Origin: Maritimibacter sp.
GTDB lineage: Bacteria; Pseudomonadota; Alphaproteobacteria; Rhodobacterales; Rhodobacteraceae
Direction of reading: 5' to 3'
Length of the DNA stretch: 8,722 nt
Assembly (NCBI GenBank): GCA_003520545.1
Contig: DOUP01000267.1
Coordinates: forward strand, 269 to 8,990
The position numbers were made by a program, and so were the translations under genes. The stretch's first letter is position 1. Every line of letters begins with the position of its first letter. The notes under the pieces were generated by a model, which worked only from the letters and a program-made list of their open reading frames with translations, had not been told where the DNA came from and ran no database searches. Of the stretch, positions 1 through 5,250 are shown piece by piece.

Positions 1-26
1 TGGTTTCAAAATACCTTGGAGGGGGT

Positions 27-51
27 CCGGGGGAGGCAACGCCTCCCCCGG
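27..51 (-). terminator. Distal GC-rich hairpin downstream of the binding-protein gene
   Basis: A perfect 11-bp inverted repeat (arms 27-37 and 41-51, three-base loop) lies downstream of the stop of the minus-strand solute-binding protein gene. Read on the minus strand, the stem is followed after about 14 bases by a short T-rich stretch (TATTTT). That is too far away for a textbook intrinsic terminator, but GC-rich stems with a weak T-run are common at gene ends in Rhodobacteraceae. It is the second of two hairpins in tandem. A terminator role is inferred. Confidence 0.55.
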
Positions 52-56
52 CTGGT

Positions 57-79
57 CGCCCCGGGCCGTGCCCGGGGCG
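57..79 (-). terminator. Proximal GC-rich hairpin directly after the binding-protein stop codon
   Basis: A perfect 10-bp inverted repeat (arms 57-66 and 70-79, three-base loop) begins 6 bases past the TAA of the minus-strand solute-binding protein gene. It lacks its own T-tract and is followed at once by a second hairpin. In ABC operons, a hairpin directly behind the binding-protein gene often stabilises that part of the mRNA and keeps binding-protein levels above those of the permeases. Termination and mRNA stabilisation are both possible here. Confidence 0.5.
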
Positions 80-85
80 AAACCC

Positions 86-1672
86 TTAGTTCTTCACCAC
101 GCCTTCAAGTTCGAGCAGGAAGGAAGGTTGCAGCGCGAAGTTTTCCACGCGATCCGTGGTCACCGCGTTCTGTTTCCAGTTCGCGACGAACACCCACGGC
201 GCGTCGTCCTGCACGATTTCCTGCATCTCTTTGTAAAGCGCCGCGCGCTCGTCCTGATCCGTGGACACGCGTGCTTTCTCAAGCAGCTCGTCCACCTCTG
301 GGTTCGAATAATAGCCCGAGTTGAAGCCGCCGTTTTCGGGGAAGGCATCGGTGCGCAAAGCGAGGTAGGGCAGCGTATCCGGGTCGTTCGTCATCCACGC
401 CATTTCGGCCATGTCGGCCTTGCCTTCGAGGCCCGGGTTCACTTCCCCGAGGAAGGTGTTCCATTCGTAGGTTTCGATCTTCACGTCGAACCCGACCGCG
501 TTCAGGTCGGCCTGGATGGCCGTGCCCATCGGGATCGGATCGAGCATACCCGAGCCACCTTCGGTCACGTAGAAGGTCAGTTCCGCGCCCTCGGCACCTG
601 CTTCGGCCAGCAGTTCCTTGGCCTTCTCGGGATCGTAGGGATAGGGATCGAGGCTATCGTTATAGGCCCAGGCAAAGGCCGGCGGGGTCGGACCCGCTGC
701 CACGTCCGCTGTGCCTTCGAGCACCTCGTTCACCAGCGCCTCCTTGTTGACCGCGTAGTTCGCGGCCTGACGCACAAGCTTGTCGGCAAAGGGGCCTTCC
801 TTGGCATTCAGGATCAGGAACCACACGTGCGGGCCGGCTTGCTCGACCACCTGGTATCCCTCGCCCTGGAATTCGCTCAGCGCGGTGGGCGGCACTTCGA
901 CCATCATGTCGATCCCACCCGAGAGCATCTCCGCCACGCGGGTGTTTGCATCGGTGATCGGGCGGAAGACCACGGCCTCGGTGCCCGCGGGGTCGCCCCA
1001 GTAATCCGGGTTGCGCTCGATCACGACCGCCTCGTTGGAGCGCCACTCAGCGAAAGTGAACGGGCCCGTGCCGACCGGGTTGCGCCCGAAGTCTGCGCCG
1101 CTGGCCTCCACGGCAGCGGGCGACACGATGAGGCCCGTGGGATAAGCGAGGTTCGACAGGAACGGCGCGTAGGGTTCGTTCAGCGTGAATTTCACGGTGT
1201 ACTCGTCCACGGCTTCGGTCGAGGCCACGGAGGAGAAGAAGAAGGCCAGCGGGAACGGCCCGGTGTCGTGGTAGGGGTGATCTTCGTTCAGCATCCGGTC
1301 GAAGTTGAACTTCACCGCCTCGGCATTGAACGGCGTGCCGTCGTGGAACATCACCCCCTCGCGCAGTTTGAAGGTGTATTCGGTGCCGTCCTCCGACACC
1401 TCCCAGCTTGTCGCCAAGGCAGGCTCGACTTCCAGAGTGCCGGATTTGTACTGCACGAGACCCTCGTAGAGGTTCACGAGAATCCGGAAATCGTTCACGG
1501 CGGTCACAGCCGCCGGATCGAGCGCTTTCGGCTCGGCGATCTGGCCGACGATCAGCACACCGGGCGGGGTCTGCGCGATCGCGGGGGCAGTGGTGAGCCC
1601 CAAACCCGCGATCAACGCGGTCGAGGCAGCGGCGGCGAAGAGACCGCGGCGGGTCAGAGAATACAAGGACAT
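86..1672 (-). CDS. ABC transporter substrate-binding protein, family 5 (dipeptide/oligopeptide type), Tat-exported
   Basis: This 528-residue periplasmic solute-binding protein (SBP_bac_5 family) would capture a small ligand, such as a peptide or related compound, for an ABC importer. The N-terminus carries a twin-arginine signal (TRRGLF, residues 7-12), a hydrophobic stretch and a probable cleavage site after AIA (residue 33). There is no lipobox cysteine, so it should be soluble. The family signature lies at about residues 84-126, where ALATSW is followed by an EDG..YTF.LR.GV.FHDGTPF-type stretch, and the mature length is normal for the family. The start is supported by GGGAG (minus strand, 1684-1680), 7 bases upstream. 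Two hairpins follow the stop, so any permease or ATPase genes would lie beyond the left edge or elsewhere. It is divergent from the DUF1028/M20 pair, suggesting a shared substrate. The ligand cannot be predicted. Confidence 0.93.
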   Translation of the reverse strand: MSLYSLTRRGLFAAAASTALIAGLGLTTAPAIAQTPPGVLIVGQIAEPKALDPAAVTAVNDFRILVNLYEGLVQYKSGTLEVEPALATSWEVSEDGTEYTFKLREGVMFHDGTPFNAEAVKFNFDRMLNEDHPYHDTGPFPLAFFFSSVASTEAVDEYTVKFTLNEPYAPFLSNLAYPTGLIVSPAAVEASGADFGRNPVGTGPFTFAEWRSNEAVVIERNPDYWGDPAGTEAVVFRPITDANTRVAEMLSGGIDMMVEVPPTALSEFQGEGYQVVEQAGPHVWFLILNAKEGPFADKLVRQAANYAVNKEALVNEVLEGTADVAAGPTPPAFAWAYNDSLDPYPYDPEKAKELLAEAGAEGAELTFYVTEGGSGMLDPIPMGTAIQADLNAVGFDVKIETYEWNTFLGEVNPGLEGKADMAEMAWMTNDPDTLPYLALRTDAFPENGGFNSGYYSNPEVDELLEKARVSTDQDERAALYKEMQEIVQDDAPWVFVANWKQNAVTTDRVENFALQPSFLLELEGVVKN

Positions 1673-1724
1673 TGAGCAACTCCCATGTTGGCTGTCGGAT
1701 GATCTGTTTTTGTTATAGTTGGAT

Positions 1725-1771
1725 TCAAATTATCATGATTAATTGACCTGTCAAATTTTTCATGATTAATT
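1725..1771. repeat. Two near-identical 20/21-base direct repeats in the divergent intergenic region
   Basis: The copies lie at 1725-1744 and 1751-1771. Each is TCAAATT, then one base (A) or two (TT), then TCATGATTAATT. The 12-base cores (1733-1744 and 1760-1771) are identical and start 27 bases apart. The first copy contains the palindrome ATCATGAT (1732-1739). Such a repeat between two divergent genes is typical of an operator bound by a dimeric regulator. No regulator gene is in the window, so its identity is unknown. Confidence 0.6.
1726..1771. promoter_or_regulatory. Candidate back-to-back divergent promoters sharing a -35 palindrome
   Basis: The palindrome TTGACCTGTCAA (1743-1754) supplies a -35-like hexamer to each strand: TTGACC (1743-1748) on plus and a perfect TTGACA (1754-1749) on minus. 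On plus, TTAATT (1766-1771) is a possible -10 at 17-base spacing, which would give a short leader to the ATG at 1790. On minus, TAATTT (1732-1727, 16-base spacing) or GATAAT (1734-1729, 14-base spacing) are weaker candidates. The region is markedly AT-rich compared with its surroundings. The promoter call is inferred from hexamer resemblance only. Confidence 0.5.
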
Positions 1772-1789
1772 TTGATCATAGGAGATGCC

Positions 1790-2452
1790 ATGACGTTTTC
1801 ACTTCTCGTGCGCGACCCGGAGACGGGTCAGATCGGCGGCGCGGCCACGACCGGGTCGCTTTGCGTGGGCGGCTGGGTCCTGCGCGGGCGCTGGGGCGCG
1901 GGGATGTCGGCGTCGCAAGGGGCCTCTCCGTCGACGCTCTGGGGGGAGGCTGCCATTGAGAAAATGGCCCAAGGGTCAGGTGCTTCGGACGTGGTAGCCG
2001 CCCTGACCGCGGCCGATGCCGGGCGCCACTTCCGGCAACTCTCCGCACTCGACATGACCGGCCATTGCGCGGCCTTCACCGGAAACCTCAACACGCCCGA
2101 GATGGGCGAGATGATCTTTCCGAACGGCGTTGCGGCGGGCAACCTTCTCGCCTCGCCCGCCGTGATCCCGGCCGTGGTGGAAGCCTTCCGGGACGGACAG
2201 GGCAGCCTCGGCGAACGCCTGATCGCGGCGCTTTTTGCCGGCAGCGCGGCGGGAAGCGATTCGCGCGGGCTTCTGTCGGCAGCTCTCCTGGTTCTCGCCC
2301 CGGACAAAGCCCCGCTCACCCTGCGGGTGGATTACTCGACCGACCCCCTCGCCGCGCTCTCCGAGCTTCATGACCGCGCAACCTCGGGCGACTACGCCTT
2401 CTGGGCGCAGCAGGTGCCGACCGTGAACGACCCGGAGCGCGGCCTTGACTGA
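1790..2452 (+). CDS. DUF1028 family protein, putative Ntn-hydrolase-fold enzyme
   Basis: A 220-residue protein of the DUF1028 family. The N-terminus MTFSLLVRDPETGQIGGAA matches the conserved family start. Further hallmarks are GMSASQG, the D.GR..RQL...D..G..AAFTG block (about residues 82-105), GNLL and the SAALLV motif near the C-terminus. No biochemical function is established. As I recall, the family has been grouped with the Ntn hydrolases, which use an N-terminal Thr, Ser or Cys nucleophile. The ATG at 1790 has AGGAG (1780-1784) five bases upstream; an in-frame TTG at 1772 is a poorer start. With this ATG, removal of Met would expose Thr2. The stop overlaps the start of the M20 amidohydrolase by 8 bases, implying co-translation and a joint role in hydrolysing an amide-type substrate. 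There is no signal peptide, so it is cytoplasmic. The family call is firm; the function is open. Confidence 0.88.
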   Translation: MTFSLLVRDPETGQIGGAATTGSLCVGGWVLRGRWGAGMSASQGASPSTLWGEAAIEKMAQGSGASDVVAALTAADAGRHFRQLSALDMTGHCAAFTGNLNTPEMGEMIFPNGVAAGNLLASPAVIPAVVEAFRDGQGSLGERLIAALFAGSAAGSDSRGLLSAALLVLAPDKAPLTLRVDYSTDPLAALSELHDRATSGDYAFWAQQVPTVNDPERGLD

Positions 2453-3674
2453 TTGGGGACAGATCGCGGCGGATCGGCTGGAAACCATCGCGCGGTGCTC
2501 CGAACCCGGACCGGGCGTGACCCGCCTGCCCTTCACACCGGAACATGGGGCCGCCAGGGACGAGATCACGCGTTGGATGAAAGCCGCGGGCATGAACGTC
2601 ACGCTCGACGCGGCGGGCACGCTGGTCGGGCGCACCGGCCCGGAGGACGGGCCGACATTCTACATGGGGTCACATCAGGATTCGGTGCGCGAAGGTGGTG
2701 CCTATGACGGGATCATGGGTATCGCCCTGGCCTGCCTCGCGGTCGAAAAGCTCGCGAACGAAGGCGTGGAGCTGCCCTTCGCGGTCGAGGTCCTGGCCTT
2801 TGCCGACGAAGAAGGCGTGCGCTTTCCGACCGCGCTCATCGGTCCCCGCGCCTTGGCGGGCACCCTGGACCCGGCGGTGCTGTCGCTTGCGGACCGGAAC
2901 GGGGTTACCATCGCCGATGCCCTGGGCGATTTCGGCTGCAATCCGCAAGGCATTCGGAAACTCGCACGCAGCCCGGACGCGGCCATCGGCTATCTTGAAG
3001 CCCATATCGAACAGGGGCCGGTCCTGGAGTGTGAAGATGAGGCGCTTGGCGTGGTCACGGCGATCTGCGGCATCGAGCGCCACAGCGTCGTCTTCCGTGG
3101 CGAGACCGGGCACGCCGGAACACTCCCGATGGAGGGCCGCCGCGACGCGCTCGTGGGTGCGAGCGATTTCATCACCACCGCGCATATTGCCGGGCTGGAA
3201 GAACCGGAGCTTCGGGTCACCGTTGGCGAGGTTCAAGTCTCCCCCAACGTGGTCAACGCCGTCCCGCGCGAGGTGACGCTGACATTGGAGATCCGTGCCC
3301 CCGAAGACCCATTGCGCGAGGCGGCCGGCGCTTTACTCACCCGGAAAGCCAAAGAGATTGCCCAGCGCTGGGGCTTGGACCTCGATATAGGCCGCACCTA
3401 TCACCAACCGGCGCAACCCTGCGACCCCGGCTTGCGAGACGCGCTCACCGACGCGGTGCAGGCCAACGGCGGTCGCGGTGTCGCCCTGGCCTCCGGCGCG
3501 ACCCATGACGCCTCCGCCATGGCCGACCTGTGCCCCATCGCCATGCTTTTCGTGCGGTGCCGAGATGGCGTCAGCCACGTGCCCGAAGAATTCGCCTCGG
3601 CCAGCGACATGCGTGCCGCGATTGAAACCATGGCGGCGTTCCTCACCACGATCGACCCGACACCTGAAAAATAA
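2445..3674 (+). CDS. M20-family Zn-dependent amidohydrolase (N-carbamoyl-L-amino acid hydrolase / allantoate amidohydrolase type)
   Basis: A 409-residue cytoplasmic metalloamidase of the hydantoinase/carbamoylase branch of peptidase family M20. Such enzymes hydrolyse N-carbamoyl amino acids, ureidopropionate, allantoate or related amides. The expected metal and catalytic residues are visible: H77 (GSHQDS), D88 (GGAYDG), E122/E123 (ADEEGVRF), H187 (AHIEQGP) and H354 (ATHDAS). The lid/dimer-domain histidine H223 (GHAGT), N268 (SPNVVNAVP) and R284 (EIRA) are also present. The motif reads GSHQDS where the family usually has GSHLD or GSHID. It starts at TTG 2445, with GGAG (2434-2437) seven bases upstream, inside the end of the DUF1028 gene; there is no well-placed ATG nearby, and the overlap implies translational coupling. 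The exact substrate cannot be assigned. Common database labels would be 'Zn-dependent hydrolase' or 'allantoate amidohydrolase'. Confidence 0.9.
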   Translation: MTDWGQIAADRLETIARCSEPGPGVTRLPFTPEHGAARDEITRWMKAAGMNVTLDAAGTLVGRTGPEDGPTFYMGSHQDSVREGGAYDGIMGIALACLAVEKLANEGVELPFAVEVLAFADEEGVRFPTALIGPRALAGTLDPAVLSLADRNGVTIADALGDFGCNPQGIRKLARSPDAAIGYLEAHIEQGPVLECEDEALGVVTAICGIERHSVVFRGETGHAGTLPMEGRRDALVGASDFITTAHIAGLEEPELRVTVGEVQVSPNVVNAVPREVTLTLEIRAPEDPLREAAGALLTRKAKEIAQRWGLDLDIGRTYHQPAQPCDPGLRDALTDAVQANGGRGVALASGATHDASAMADLCPIAMLFVRCRDGVSHVPEEFASASDMRAAIETMAAFLTTIDPTPEK

Positions 3675-3887
3675 GCCGAAACCCGGTTGAAAGCTTCTGT
3701 CACAGGGTCACTCTCGGACCCTCATGATCGACAGCGCTATCGCCCACTAGGTCTGGCAACCAAGGCCCCAAGCCTCAGTTTTGGCGCGGGGTGCGGAAAA
3801 CACGTCTGGTTTCGCCGCTCCAACGTGGCGTGCTGTTTGACAGCCCTGCCGATCCCGGCAACAACCTTTCCGATGACGCCAAAAGTC

Positions 3888-3927
3888 ATGTTACCGTTTT
3901 TCGCCTATATCGAAATACCGGTAACAT
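3888..3927. promoter_or_regulatory. Inverted repeat with 31-bp arm spacing, candidate operator pair upstream of paaJ
   Basis: ATGTTACCG (3888-3896) is matched by its exact reverse complement CGGTAACAT (3919-3927). Arm starts are 31 bp apart, close to three helical turns, so bound proteins would sit on the same DNA face. The right arm is also part of the local palindrome TACCGGTA (3916-3923), so each arm may be a half-degenerate copy of a GTTACCGGTAAC-type site. The position about 80-120 bases upstream of paaJ suits a phenylacetyl-CoA-responsive regulator. The regulator is not in the window. Confidence 0.5.
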
Positions 3928-3932
3928 TTCCC

Positions 3933-3959
3933 TTGCGTCGAATCAGCGCAACCCATATC
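3933..3959 (+). promoter_or_regulatory. Weak candidate promoter for the paa operon
   Basis: TTGCGT (3933-3938) resembles a -35 element, and CATATC (3954-3959) a -10 at 15-base spacing; TATCCC (3956-3961) at 17 bases is an alternative. Either would start transcription near 3966, inside the downstream palindrome, with a leader of about 40 bases. The hexamers are poor matches and TTGACA at 3837-3842 is a competing -35, so the call is tentative. Confidence 0.25.
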
Positions 3960-3975
3960 CCGACCATGCGGTCGG
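3960..3975. promoter_or_regulatory. 16-bp palindrome, candidate repressor operator just upstream of paaJ
   Basis: CCGACCATGCGGTCGG is a perfect 6+6 inverted repeat with a 4-base centre that is nearly symmetric. It ends 31 bases before the paaJ ATG. Its size and symmetry are typical of a TetR-type operator, and TetR-family PaaR proteins repress paa genes in some proteobacteria, so this is a reasonable repressor site. It could also form a short RNA stem in the leader. The link to any named regulator is inferred. Confidence 0.45.
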
Positions 3976-4006
3976 AGAAGCGAACAGGTCTGACCCGGGA
4001 GGAAAT

Positions 4007-5212
4007 ATGTCCGAAGCCTATATCTGCGATGCAACCCGCACGCCCATTGGCCGCTACGGCGGCGCCCTGTCGTCGGTGCGCACCGATGACCTTGCTGCCT
4101 TGCCGATCAAGGCATTGATGGAGCGTAACCCTTCGGTGGATTGGTCGCTGGTCGATGACGTGATCTATGGCGATGCCAACCAGGCGGGCGAAGACAACCG
4201 TAACGTTGCACGCATGGCAGCCCTCCTCGCCGGACTGCCGGTCGAGGTGCCGGGCACCACCGTGAACCGGCTTTGCGCCTCCGGTATGGATGCGGTCGGC
4301 ATGGCTTCGCGCGGGTTGAAGGCGGGCGACTACGATCTCGCCATCGCCGGCGGCGTGGAAAGCATGAGCCGCGCGCCTTTCGTCATGCCCAAGGCCGCGA
4401 GCGCGTTTTCCCGCGCCAACGCCGTCTACGACACCACCATTGGCTGGCGCTTCGTGAACAAGAAAATGGATGCCGAGCACGGCACCCATTCGATGCCCCA
4501 GACTGCCGACAACGTGGCCGCGGACTACAACATCAATCGCGAAGACCAGGACGCTTTCGCGGTGCGCAGCCAGGCCAAATGGACCGAAGCCAACGAGGCC
4601 GGGTATTTCAAGGACGAAATCACGCCTGTCGAAGTGCCGCAGCGCAAGGGCGATCCGGTCGTCGTGGACACGGACGAGCACCCGCGCCCCGGGACGGGCA
4701 TGGAGCAGCTTGCGAAACTCAAGGGGGTGAACGGCCCTGATCTGACCGTGACCGCGGGCAATGCCTCGGGCGTCAACGACGGCGCCGCGGCCATCCTGAT
4801 GGCCTCCGAGGCGGGCGTGAAGGCCCATGGTCTGACGCCCATGGCCCGTGTCGTCGCGATGCAAGCGGCCGGCGTGGAACCCCGTGTCATGGGCATCGGT
4901 CCGGTTCCGGCGACCCGCAAGGTGCTCGCGAAAACCGGGCTCACCGTGGACGACATGGATGTGATAGAATTGAACGAGGCATTTGCCTCCCAGGGTCTCG
5001 CAACCCTGCGTGAACTGGGCATCGCCGACGACGATCCGCGCGTAAACCCGCAAGGCGGCGCCATCGCCATCGGCCACCCATTGGGCATGTCGGGCGCACG
5101 CCTTGTGCTCACCGCAGCCTATCAATTGAAACGCACCGGTGGGCGCTATGCGCTTTGCACCATGTGCGTGGGCGTCGGCCAGGGCGCCGCCGTCATCATC
5201 GAGCGGGTGTAA
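4007..5212 (+). CDS. paaJ: 3-oxoadipyl-CoA / 3-oxo-5,6-dehydrosuberyl-CoA thiolase
   Basis: A 401-residue cytoplasmic thiolase. In the phenylacetate pathway it cleaves 3-oxo-5,6-dehydrosuberyl-CoA and finally 3-oxoadipyl-CoA, releasing acetyl-CoA and succinyl-CoA. Visible motifs are the acylated cysteine C90 (NRLCASGMDAV), AGGVESMSRAP (114-124), GNASGVNDGAA (251-261), ELNEAFASQG (321-330), H357 in AIGHPLGMSGAR, and the second catalytic cysteine C387 in TMCVGVGQGAA. The length is typical of PaaJ/PcaF. The ATG at 4007 has GGGAGG (3997-4002) upstream; an in-frame GTG at 3791 would run through the regulatory repeats and is rejected. It leads the operon, 38 bases before paaA. Sequence alone does not separate PaaJ from PcaF of the protocatechuate route or from a generic acetyl-CoA acetyltransferase; the paaABCDE context decides for paaJ. 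Confidence 0.93.
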   Translation: MSEAYICDATRTPIGRYGGALSSVRTDDLAALPIKALMERNPSVDWSLVDDVIYGDANQAGEDNRNVARMAALLAGLPVEVPGTTVNRLCASGMDAVGMASRGLKAGDYDLAIAGGVESMSRAPFVMPKAASAFSRANAVYDTTIGWRFVNKKMDAEHGTHSMPQTADNVAADYNINREDQDAFAVRSQAKWTEANEAGYFKDEITPVEVPQRKGDPVVVDTDEHPRPGTGMEQLAKLKGVNGPDLTVTAGNASGVNDGAAAILMASEAGVKAHGLTPMARVVAMQAAGVEPRVMGIGPVPATRKVLAKTGLTVDDMDVIELNEAFASQGLATLRELGIADDDPRVNPQGGAIAIGHPLGMSGARLVLTAAYQLKRTGGRYALCTMCVGVGQGAAVIIERV

Positions 5213-5250
5213 CCGCTTCAACCGGGCCGGCTGGCCCAAGGAGGACCGAT

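Larger units (their letters stand above)
3675..4006. other. 332-base gene-free leader of the paa operon
   Basis: No convincing gene lies here. A GTG at 3791 is in frame with paaJ, but the 72 residues it would add look unlike any thiolase N-terminus. The stretch holds a weak 6-bp stem (3704-3709 with 3717-3722) about 30 bases after the M20 stop, which might be the end of the upstream transcript but has no T-run. It also holds a TTGACA hexamer at 3837-3842 without a good -10, a 9+9 inverted repeat (3888-3927), a candidate promoter (3933-3959) and a 16-bp palindrome (3960-3975). It most likely separates two transcription units and controls the paa operon. Confidence 0.6.

Noticed and set aside
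68..1675. A 535-codon open frame on the plus strand spanning the whole binding-protein gene
   Set aside because: It mirrors the minus-strand gene, which has a Tat signal, family motifs and a ribosome-binding site. The plus frame is rich in His, Arg and Gly with no recognisable domain, as expected of antisense frames in high-GC DNA.
1772..1789. TTG start for the DUF1028 protein
   Set aside because: It would overlap the proposed -10 region and lacks an upstream ribosome-binding site. The ATG at 1790 has AGGAG at five bases and matches the family N-terminus.
3704..3722. A possible terminator after the M20 gene
   Set aside because: The stem is only 6 bp (AGGGTC with GACCCT) with a 7-base loop and no T-run, so I do not call it as a terminator.
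3791..4006. A 72-residue N-terminal extension of PaaJ from GTG 3791
   Set aside because: The extra residues do not resemble a thiolase N-terminus and would cross the inverted repeat and palindrome. The ATG at 4007 has a good ribosome-binding site and gives the normal family length.
5155..5250. An in-frame upstream start for PaaA within the paaJ end
   Set aside because: The ATG at 5251 has an ideal AAGGAGG six bases upstream. The upstream codons overlap the thiolase C-terminus and encode Arg-rich sequence unlike PaaA.
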